From positions 1 through 15,153 of the forward strand of contig WTJZ01000251.1 in NCBI GenBank assembly GCA_011524615.1: DNA of 15,153 nt, read 5' to 3'. A program made the translations under genes and the position numbers. Numbering within the stretch: position 1 is the stretch's first letter; each line of letters starts with the position of its first letter. This DNA comes from Akkermansiaceae bacterium (GTDB lineage: Bacteria > Verrucomicrobiota > Verrucomicrobiia > Verrucomicrobiales > Akkermansiaceae). Positions 7,752 to 13,644 of this stretch are shown here, one piece after another. The notes beneath the pieces were generated by a model that worked only from the letters and a program-made list of their open reading frames with translations, had not been told where the DNA came from and did not search any database.

Positions 7752-8651
7752 TTATTTTGTAAGGTAAACCACGTTTAGGCTTAGGAATACTTCTACTTGC
7801 TCTTGTCCAAGTACTTGTTCGAAGAGCTTTTCGTTTTGTGAGGATTGATCCACTTCCATCTCTTCTTCATCGAAGATAAAGCTCACTACTTCAGAGTCCG
7901 ATGGTGAATCAGACTTCTCAGCTGACGCTTTATCAGCATACTCTACGCTCTTGGTTTTGAGCTTGAGAGTGTTCACCGTGAAGAGGTAGTTATTAACTGC
8001 AACCAACTCGTTAAGAAATTGTCGCGCTCCTGCTTCACTCGCCACAAACGAGATCTCGAGTGGCATCTTCGTCACTTCGATCCCCTTAGGCTTACGAGCG
8101 TTACTCTTTTCTTGCTCACCTTCCTGCGCAATTGCAGATCGACGTAGATTCAACAGCTCAGACGCATTCACCGCTACGAGCTGCTCATGTAGGAATTTGA
8201 TCGCGCCGAGTTGGTAACTAAGAGCTCCTGTAGCATTCTTTGGTGCAGGCACGCTAGAGTACTTCTCAAAGCCTAAGTACCAATCTTCTGGCAGGCCAAT
8301 TCCGTTCTCCTCGAACTGCTTAGCAACATTTTGGCTAGCAGCCTTCAGTTCAGAAGCGAATGCACTTGTGCTAGAGTTAGAAAACGAAGCGATTTCAAAC
8401 GGCTTGAGATACTCAGCGGCCTTCTTGAGGTCCGTGTCATAGTCTTTGAGTTCCGCTTGGAGGATATCAATATTCTCTTGGTTAGGATATCCTTTCATAG
8501 ATTCCATCTTGAGTAGGGCACTAGAGTCCGCTTGGAACTTTGCCTTATTCTTAGAATAGCTCATCTGGTTAACTATTCCGAATCCTAGCACGCCACCGGC
8601 GATGATCAGAGTCGTCACACCGAGACTAATTTGAAATGGAGTAAGTTTCAT
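7752..8651 (-). CDS. Amuc_1100-family pilus-like (PilO-like) membrane protein
   Basis: The protein has 299 aa. A short N-terminus and one membrane helix (about 8-28) are followed by a helical, probably coiled-coil region (about 33-115) and an alpha/beta domain. From memory it aligns with A. muciniphila Amuc_1100 at several places: KPFEIASFSNSSTSAFASEL (83-102), DWYLGFEKYSS (123-133), MPLEISF (196-202), NNYLFTVNTLKLK (220-232), and the C-terminal GQEQVEVFLSLNVVYL (282-297). The architecture of membrane helix, coiled coil and ferredoxin-like fold is that of PilO, which pairs with PilN in the inner-membrane alignment complex. A charged, low-complexity stretch (about 236-275) probably forms a disordered insert. 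It lies between the PilM-PilN fusion (22-bp gap) and the Amuc_1099-like gene (19-bp gap). The family assignment is strong. Any host-signalling activity like that of Amuc_1100 is unknown here. Confidence 0.92.
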   Translation of the reverse strand: MKLTPFQISLGVTTLIIAGGVLGFGIVNQMSYSKNKAKFQADSSALLKMESMKGYPNQENIDILQAELKDYDTDLKKAAEYLKPFEIASFSNSSTSAFASELKAASQNVAKQFEENGIGLPEDWYLGFEKYSSVPAPKNATGALSYQLGAIKFLHEQLVAVNASELLNLRRSAIAQEGEQEKSNARKPKGIEVTKMPLEISFVASEAGARQFLNELVAVNNYLFTVNTLKLKTKSVEYADKASAEKSDSPSDSEVVSFIFDEEEMEVDQSSQNEKLFEQVLGQEQVEVFLSLNVVYLTK

Positions 8652-8673
8652 CGTTATATTAAATCGTTATTAG

Positions 8674-10473
8674 TTATAGTGTAATCGTCTCTTTCAGCGG
8701 CAGAATAACAGTAAAGGGAGCCTTATACTCTTCACTCTTCATCGTACTTTGGATCGCTAAGATCTGGTTATCGTCCAGCGCCTTCCCGTCCATCTCGAAG
8801 ATGAAGCTCGACGCCTCTAACTTCTTCATATCCTCTAGAATGGTATAAACAATATTCTGACCTTTAGGGTTATCACGCCAATAACCTGTCACCTTGATCG
8901 CATTAATCTGATGCTCTTTCGCTTTCCCTCTAGTCGTAGACTTAGCAAAAGTTTTAAGCGAAGTTTCGCCGTACGAAAGGGTGTCAAAGTTATCAACAAC
9001 AAGAGACGCATCAGTGATCTTTTCTTCACCTAGGTCAACAGGTACGTAATCGACTAGATCTTCTACACTCTCGAGCCAGAGGTATTCTGACGAGAAGAGT
9101 GCGCGAACTTCGTCGAGACGAGAGACTGCTCCGAAGCGCTCATTGAACAGTGAGATATACTGCTCTCCCTCTTTATCTCGAGATATGATATCTCTTTGGA
9201 GCTTACTTAACTTTTGCTCAAACGGCTTCAACGCAGATACTCGGCTTGAGAGGTTCTCTACCTCTGCTTTTGATGAAGTATTCAATTGGAACTGAGCTCC
9301 TGACCAAACTAATGACCCCACAATCACTGCTGCTGCCGCTCCGATGTAGAATGGCTTTTTACGAGCTTGTTCACGTGTTTCTTCGATCGAGTTAGGAACG
9401 AGTTCGATGTCATACTGCACCTTACTAAGAGCCTTAGCCGCTATACCGATCAGATCACCCATCATGTGAGCGTGAGACTGAACGTAATCCGCATCTACTG
9501 ATTTAGCAAGATTCACACGGGTAAGCGGATTGAAGTATTCTGCTTCGAGACCTAACTTCTCTTCAATAAATTCCTTGTAGTATGGGAGGTTCGCACAACC
9601 ACCCGCGAGGACAACCTTAGTAGGAGCCGAACCACTATGCTGACTACGGTAATAGTTAATGGTACGTGTGATCTCAGACGGTAGGCGTGACACTGTATTA
9701 GAAATCACAGTCGCTAGAGCACCAGTCGCTTCATCCCACTCCTGGAGGTAAGCTCCATTCAGTGCAATCTTTCCTGATGCGACCTTGATCTCCTCTGCTT
9801 GCGCAAAGTCGACTTGGTACTCTTTACTAATCGCTCCAGTAGTCGCAACACCACTAACATTCGTCAGACTTCTCACAAAGAGGCGTCCTTCCTCTAGGAA
9901 GAGAAGATTGGTCGACTTAGCACCCGCGTCGATGAGGAGCGTTGGCTCCGTCGCAGTAGGGTTAGAATATAAATACGCATTAGCGAGCGCGATCTGTGAT
10001 GACTCGACTGATGACGTCACTGCCCCTGTTGAGAGTACAGTATTATCGATATCATTAAGGAGATCTTTCTTAATCGCAACAATCGCTACCTCCTGTCCAT
10101 CAGCTGCAGCTCCGACCATTGACCAGTCCCATACGACATCGTCAATTGGGAATGGGATATGCTGCTGAGCCTCAAAACCGACTAACTGTTCAATATTGTC
10201 AGCACCCAGAGTCGGGAGCTTAACGAACTTAGTAAAGATCGCCTGCCCCGATACCGCAAATGACACTTTACTTTTCTTAAGACCGAGGTTCGTTACGAGT
10301 TGTTCGAGAGCACTCTGAATCTGTACGAGACGAACCGCTTCATTTGCTGGATCAGCGAGTATACTTACCGTCTCAAACTTCTTAAGCGCAAGACCATTCT
10401 TTGCTCCGCCAAACACCCCCATCGAAATACTCTGAGAGCCGAGGCTAAGCACTGAAACCGAATTATCAGACAT
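8674..10473 (-). CDS. pilM: Amuc_1101-family PilM-like protein fused to a PilN-like membrane domain
   Basis: The protein has 599 aa. Residues 1-350 form an actin-like PilM domain: an opening nucleotide-loop strand (about 6-22), FEAQQHIPFPIDDVVWDW (100-117, a PilM hallmark), a second phosphate-binding strand LLIDAGAKSTNL (179-190), and the adenosine-motif strand VVLAGGCANLP (287-297). Then comes YDIELVPNSIEE (354-365), which resembles the short cytoplasmic N-terminus of PilN (INLLP type) that docks into PilM. A basic patch, a membrane helix (about 376-392), a coiled coil (about 400-440) and a periplasmic alpha/beta part complete the C-terminus. Classical PilM is about 350 aa and PilN about 200 aa, so this reads as PilM and PilN joined in one chain. 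It lies 27 bp after the Amuc_1102-like gene and 22 bp before the PilO-like gene. The PilM part is certain; the PilN equivalence is inferred from motif order. Confidence 0.93.
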   Translation of the reverse strand: MSDNSVSVLSLGSQSISMGVFGGAKNGLALKKFETVSILADPANEAVRLVQIQSALEQLVTNLGLKKSKVSFAVSGQAIFTKFVKLPTLGADNIEQLVGFEAQQHIPFPIDDVVWDWSMVGAAADGQEVAIVAIKKDLLNDIDNTVLSTGAVTSSVESSQIALANAYLYSNPTATEPTLLIDAGAKSTNLLFLEEGRLFVRSLTNVSGVATTGAISKEYQVDFAQAEEIKVASGKIALNGAYLQEWDEATGALATVISNTVSRLPSEITRTINYYRSQHSGSAPTKVVLAGGCANLPYYKEFIEEKLGLEAEYFNPLTRVNLAKSVDADYVQSHAHMMGDLIGIAAKALSKVQYDIELVPNSIEETREQARKKPFYIGAAAAVIVGSLVWSGAQFQLNTSSKAEVENLSSRVSALKPFEQKLSKLQRDIISRDKEGEQYISLFNERFGAVSRLDEVRALFSSEYLWLESVEDLVDYVPVDLGEEKITDASLVVDNFDTLSYGETSLKTFAKSTTRGKAKEHQINAIKVTGYWRDNPKGQNIVYTILEDMKKLEASSFIFEMDGKALDDNQILAIQSTMKSEEYKAPFTVILPLKETITL

Positions 10474-10500
10474 ATCTATATATTATTAAAATTGTGCGAA

Positions 10501-11118
10501 CTAGCGCTTTTCACTTTTGATTTCCGCGTATCTATCCCACCAAAAGTATTGGAACGGGGTCTCATCCTTACTGAGAAGAGGAATCTTGTCATAGCGTGAC
10601 AGACTTCCTGATTGCCACCATCCAGCATCACCTTGTGAGGAAAATGCTCCTACTCTTTGGCCATTGAAGAGGATCTCTCCACCTACGCGCTCAATGACTT
10701 TCTCACTCGCGCGATCATTGTCTGATAGCCTAAGAATAGATGAAGGTGAGAGGTAAACAGAAGAAAAGACCTTTCCTTTTACGGGAATGTTAATGTGCTC
10801 TACTTCTTTCTCCATAAGTACATACCCTTTAGACTCAGGGCTCTTAGCCACTACATACCACTTAACCGTTAATGCATCTGCAAACTTGGCATCAGCTGGT
10901 GCTACCTTATCGATCTCAAATTCCACTTCGATCTCGAGCCAATCTTTCTTATCCCAGCTCTTTGAATTAGATGCCTTAAAGTCTGGAGACTTTAACTGCT
11001 CATACGCAGGATCCCCGACATCTACACTAATTTTGCTCTGCGCGCATAAAGTATTTACCTGTGCTAAATAAGCGAATACAAGTGAAACAATAACGTTGAA
11101 GGATCTTTGAGTTTTCAT
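10501..11118 (-). CDS. Amuc_1102-family secreted pilus-like protein
   Basis: This is the first gene of the pilus-like block; the protein has 205 aa from the chosen start. The ATG at 11118 gives a clean signal peptide (a Lys/Arg n-region MKTQRS, a hydrophobic core, and probable cleavage after LCAQ). The longer frame from 11181 would put a 21-residue non-hydrophobic extension in front and is less likely. The mature part looks beta-rich, with DWLEIEVEFEID, LTVKWYVVAK, a glycine/tryptophan-rich GDAGWWQSG, and a C-terminal FQYFWWDRYAEIK. These fit an immunoglobulin- or OB-like beta sandwich, and I recall such a fold being described for Amuc_1102. The Cys near the signal-peptide end is in NTLC, which does not match a lipobox. 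Its molecular role is unknown. The family call rests on gene order and the general appearance of the sequence. Confidence 0.78.
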   Translation of the reverse strand: MKTQRSFNVIVSLVFAYLAQVNTLCAQSKISVDVGDPAYEQLKSPDFKASNSKSWDKKDWLEIEVEFEIDKVAPADAKFADALTVKWYVVAKSPESKGYVLMEKEVEHINIPVKGKVFSSVYLSPSSILRLSDNDRASEKVIERVGGEILFNGQRVGAFSSQGDAGWWQSGSLSRYDKIPLLSKDETPFQYFWWDRYAEIKSEKR

Positions 11119-11268
11119 ATCGGTATGAGAGTTCAAGTAATCTAGAGAGAAGTTAATCCATTTGGCTAGTAGAAACATCATTAATTTTTCTTTTTGAGAT
11201 AGAATGAAGCAAAATTACCCCCTCAAACAAAGCCCCAAAGACCTAAACTAATACGACAATTGATCAAT
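11119..11268. promoter_or_regulatory. Divergent intergenic region between pilus-like operon and aroD
   Basis: The two transcription units start back to back here, so both promoters should lie in these 150 bp. I cannot point to a convincing -35/-10 pair on either strand. The only good single hexamer is TAGAAT at 11200-11205 on the plus strand, without a partner at the right spacing. A perfect 10-bp palindrome, ATTGATCAAT, occupies 11259-11268 and touches the aroD ATG, a position where a bound regulator would block initiation. No Shine-Dalgarno sequence is seen on either side. Confidence 0.45.
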
Positions 11269-11937
11269 ATGGACAAAAAGATAAAAACTGTAGGCTCATT
11301 CACGCACATCCCTCGTACTATCCCTTCAATTGAGCAATGTGACGTCGTCGAAATACGACTCGACGCAGAATTTTGCGAATCGAGCCTGAACTCATTCATC
11401 CAACAATGCGGACTCCCAAAACTAATTACCGCTAGAGATATTAACGAAGGGGCCGTACGTGATCTTTCACTCCAGGAGAGGATTTCTCTTTTAGAACAAT
11501 ATGCACCTATCGCGCAGTACTTGGACGTTGAGCTTCGCAATTGGTCTCAATATACTGAATTCCTGGAATCTATTAGAAATTCAGACACCGCTATCATCGC
11601 CTCCTATCACGACTTTACTAAAACCCCCTCAGCAGACGAACTGGCCTCTCTCGTGGAGGAAGCAAAAGCTGCAGATCCAGACATCATTAAGTTTGCCTTC
11701 ATGATTGAGCGCCTTGAAGACATTCAGCGCTGCCAGCAAGTACTCTTTGATAACCCAGACCTTACGATCTCGATCATGGGCATGGGCGCCTACGCTCCAG
11801 TGTCACGTATCATCCTAGCACAATCTGGATCTGTACTGAACTACGGCTTCCTAGGAGAGGAACCAACGGCTCCGGGACAATGGTCAGCCCAACAGCTCAA
11901 AGCAGCAATCCAAGTCAGTGCGCCCGTCTCTCAGTAA
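11269..11937 (+). CDS. aroD: Type I 3-dehydroquinate dehydratase
   Basis: The enzyme converts 3-dehydroquinate to 3-dehydroshikimate in the shikimate pathway through a Schiff base. It has 222 aa from the ATG at 11269, slightly shorter than the E. coli/Salmonella enzyme (252 aa). Active-site features are in the family order: VVEIRLDAEF (26-35, with Glu28 and Arg30 of the E-x-R element), ASYHDF (111-116, catalytic His114), IIKFAFM (139-145, Schiff-base Lys141), GMGAYAPVSRI (171-181, Arg180), and TAPGQ (200-204, Gln204). A TTG at 11260 in the same frame is a possible earlier start, but ATG is preferred, and neither has a Shine-Dalgarno sequence. The gene is transcribed away from the pilus-like block and is followed 10 bp later by the TAXI-type gene, so the two probably share a transcript although their functions seem unrelated. 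Confidence 0.95.
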   Translation: MDKKIKTVGSFTHIPRTIPSIEQCDVVEIRLDAEFCESSLNSFIQQCGLPKLITARDINEGAVRDLSLQERISLLEQYAPIAQYLDVELRNWSQYTEFLESIRNSDTAIIASYHDFTKTPSADELASLVEEAKAADPDIIKFAFMIERLEDIQRCQQVLFDNPDLTISIMGMGAYAPVSRIILAQSGSVLNYGFLGEEPTAPGQWSAQQLKAAIQVSAPVSQ

Positions 11938-11947
11938 CTAGAATGAC

Positions 11948-13228
11948 ATGCCTAGCCTCAAGAGCACTCTCAAGTACTCCGCCTTTCTTCCGTTGCTGAT
12001 TGTCCTCGGGTTCTGGATCTATAAGCACTCTGAGTGGCAGAACCGTACATATACCATCTCTACCGGAAAGGCGGGAGGAGGGTATCATACTCTGGGAGAA
12101 GAGCTCGCCGCACTCAGTACTGAAGATGACTGCCTCTCGCTGTCAGTTCTATCGAGTGAAGGCAGCCTCGAAAACATCCAGAGAGTACATGATGGTCATT
12201 CACACTTTGGGCTTATCCAACTACATGAACCTCTTCCTGAAGGGGTAAAGGTCGTCGCTCCGATCTCTCATGAGGTACTCCATATCCTCATTAGACACGA
12301 CTCTCCTGCCACCACTATTCGCGACCTCCATCAGGCTAGACTCTCTACAGGGCTCCCACAGAGCGGCACTAAGGCGGTCGCTGCTCAGTTACTCTCACAT
12401 TACGGCATCAAGCCATCTCAGACTTTTGACCTTCCGCCCACCGATGCGCTCCGAGCGCTGCAACAAGGTCAGATCGACGCGGCACTCCTCGTCAGTGCTA
12501 TTCATACCCCACTCCTCTCGGAGACGATGTCGACCGGAGCCCTGCGACACCTGTCTCTCGACCTGAACCATACTCCTGCCCATTCCGCTGTCGGCTTTTG
12601 TAGTAAAAGCCCCCACTTCTCTCCTGCTCTTATCCCTTGCCACACCTACGGCCACTGCAACACGGAACTCTTACCTCCAGCACCTGTGAGTACCATAGCG
12701 ATCCCATCGTTACTCATCTGTCAGCCAGACCTCCCTGATCCAGTCACACACCGCCTCGCATCCTCCCTCTTTGCCTACCGCTCACGCTTGAGTAAGTCCT
12801 TGCCTGACCTCCTCCATCTCACAGAACCAGACCAATTCTATTCCTATCATTCTGGAGCAGAACAATATTACCAGCGAAAGCACCCTAGCTTTCTAGTCGT
12901 CTATGCCGAGGTCATCGCGCTCATCATCTCCGTGAGCGTCGCCCTCTGGGGTGGAGTCGTAGGCCTCAAGAAATGGATCCACCTCCGCGATAAAAATCGC
13001 ATCGATGTCTATTACAGCCTCGTCAACCAATCGATCCAGACGATGCGCTACGCCCCAGACACTATCGATCTCGATAAGGAGCGTACCAAACTCTACCAAC
13101 TACGCGACCAAGCCTTTGACCAACTGATCAATGAACAGCTCCAGGCAGACGAGTCCTTCCGTATCTTCCAAGACCTCTTACGCCAAGCACTCGAAGAACT
13201 AGAGTCGCATCACGAGCAGTCTCACTAA
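11948..13228 (+). CDS. TAXI-family TRAP-type solute-binding protein with two membrane anchors
   Basis: The protein has 426 aa. An N-terminal hydrophobic segment (about 12-25) is followed by a TAXI-type periplasmic binding fold. This shows the opening TYTISTGKAGGGYHTLGEEL (34-53), VLSSEGSLENIQRV (67-80), GLPQSGTKAVAAQLLSHYGI (135-154), and DALRALQQGQIDAALLVS (166-183), the last being the usual segment that counts down to the ligand site. A second membrane segment (about 314-340) leads to a charged helical tail (341-426) that should be cytoplasmic. Free TAXI receptors normally work with a TRAP membrane permease; none is encoded in this window. The coding strand is conspicuously C-rich (many CTC, ACC and CAC codons) compared with aroD beside it. 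The stop codon overlaps that of the convergent PQ-loop gene. The fold assignment is good; ligand and partner are unknown. Confidence 0.85.
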   Translation: MPSLKSTLKYSAFLPLLIVLGFWIYKHSEWQNRTYTISTGKAGGGYHTLGEELAALSTEDDCLSLSVLSSEGSLENIQRVHDGHSHFGLIQLHEPLPEGVKVVAPISHEVLHILIRHDSPATTIRDLHQARLSTGLPQSGTKAVAAQLLSHYGIKPSQTFDLPPTDALRALQQGQIDAALLVSAIHTPLLSETMSTGALRHLSLDLNHTPAHSAVGFCSKSPHFSPALIPCHTYGHCNTELLPPAPVSTIAIPSLLICQPDLPDPVTHRLASSLFAYRSRLSKSLPDLLHLTEPDQFYSYHSGAEQYYQRKHPSFLVVYAEVIALIISVSVALWGGVVGLKKWIHLRDKNRIDVYYSLVNQSIQTMRYAPDTIDLDKERTKLYQLRDQAFDQLINEQLQADESFRIFQDLLRQALEELESHHEQSH

Positions 13229-13518
13229 GAAATAGATTTCTGCTTACTAAACTTAGCCTTGGCATAAATCAGATAAACCACGATCGTGGTATTGAGAACA
13301 TAGTTCATATACAGAGGATAATGCCGCTCTCCCGACTCGAGGTCTCCCATGATGATATAATATGAGGTAAAGATCTCACCAAAGAACCACATCAACAAAA
13401 AGATCCAAGATAGATCCTCCGCACTCTTGGTCTTCCAAGTCTTATACGCCTGAGGCATCGCACAAGTCGCAAAGAGACTTGCTCCGATCCAGCCAGCTAT
13501 TTCCATATGATCAAACAT
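13225..13518 (-). CDS. PQ-loop / SemiSWEET-like small membrane protein
   Basis: The protein has 97 aa with three predicted membrane helices (about 8-24, 38-57 and 68-87), the size of one triple-helix bundle as in bacterial SemiSWEET sugar carriers, which work as dimers. The PQ-loop signature is at the end of helix 1: ATCAMPQAYKTWKTKSAEDL (17-36, with Pro22-Gln23). SemiSWEETs carry small sugars by facilitated diffusion; other PQ-loop proteins carry amino acids or other solutes, so the substrate is not certain. An ATG at residue 5 is an alternative start. The gene is convergent with the TAXI-type gene: the two stop codons interlock (TAG on minus at 13225-13227, TAA on plus at 13226-13228). It is separated from the upstream sulfatase gene by a terminator and should have its own promoter in the 40 bp between terminator and start. 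Confidence 0.85.
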   Translation of the reverse strand: MFDHMEIAGWIGASLFATCAMPQAYKTWKTKSAEDLSWIFLLMWFFGEIFTSYYIIMGDLESGERHYPLYMNYVLNTTIVVYLIYAKAKFSKQKSIS

Positions 13519-13557
13519 CTCTCGCAGAACTACTGCATGCTCTAAAACATACGCAAT

Positions 13558-13591
13558 AAAAAAGAGTAGGCTCTTCAGCCTACTCTTTTTG
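13558..13591. terminator. Bidirectional intrinsic terminator
   Basis: A perfect 13-bp stem (13559-13571 with 13578-13590), with core GAGTAGGC / GCCTACTC and a six-base loop TCTTCA, is flanked by A-runs on the left and T-runs on the right, so both strands read as stem plus T-run. On the minus strand it lies about 54 bp after the sulfatase stop and closes that gene. On the plus strand it is the first terminator after the aroD-TAXI unit, since the TAXI stop overlaps the neighbouring gene. Confidence 0.9.
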
Positions 13592-13644
13592 ATGGTACTA
13601 CCTGAGAAAATTTCTAGATAGTCTGTTACTCAATGGTCTAGCGT

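Larger units (their letters stand above)
4193..11118 (-). other. Five-gene type IV pilus-like operon (Amuc_1102 to Amuc_1098 order)
   Basis: Five genes on one strand with gaps of 27, 22, 19 and 69 bp are closed by a strong terminator. The order is a small secreted protein, PilM-PilN fusion, PilO-like, calcium-loop single-pass protein, and TPR-secretin. It parallels classical pilMNOPQ but with PilM and PilN fused, an unusual protein in the PilP place, and an added first gene. It matches the A. muciniphila locus Amuc_1102-1098. Cotranscription is inferred from spacing and strand. The 69-bp AT-rich gap before the secretin could hold a further promoter, but I see no convincing -35/-10 pair in it. 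Confidence 0.85.

Noticed and set aside
11036..11118. Lipoprotein lipobox in the Amuc_1102-like signal peptide
   Set aside because: The residues before the Cys are N-T-L, which do not fit the L-(A/S/T)-(G/A) pattern; signal peptidase I cleavage is more likely.
11119..11181. Longer N-terminus for the Amuc_1102-like protein from an ATG at 11181 or 11178
   Set aside because: The extra 20-21 residues lack a signal-peptide pattern and push the real signal peptide inside the protein; the ATG at 11118 gives a normal one.
11200..11205. TAGAAT as a -10 element for aroD
   Set aside because: There is no -35-like hexamer 16-18 bp upstream, and single hexamers of this kind are common in AT-rich DNA.
11223..11540. 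105-codon open frame antisense to aroD
   Set aside because: It overlaps the aroD catalytic region in antisense and has no recognisable motif or plausible start context.
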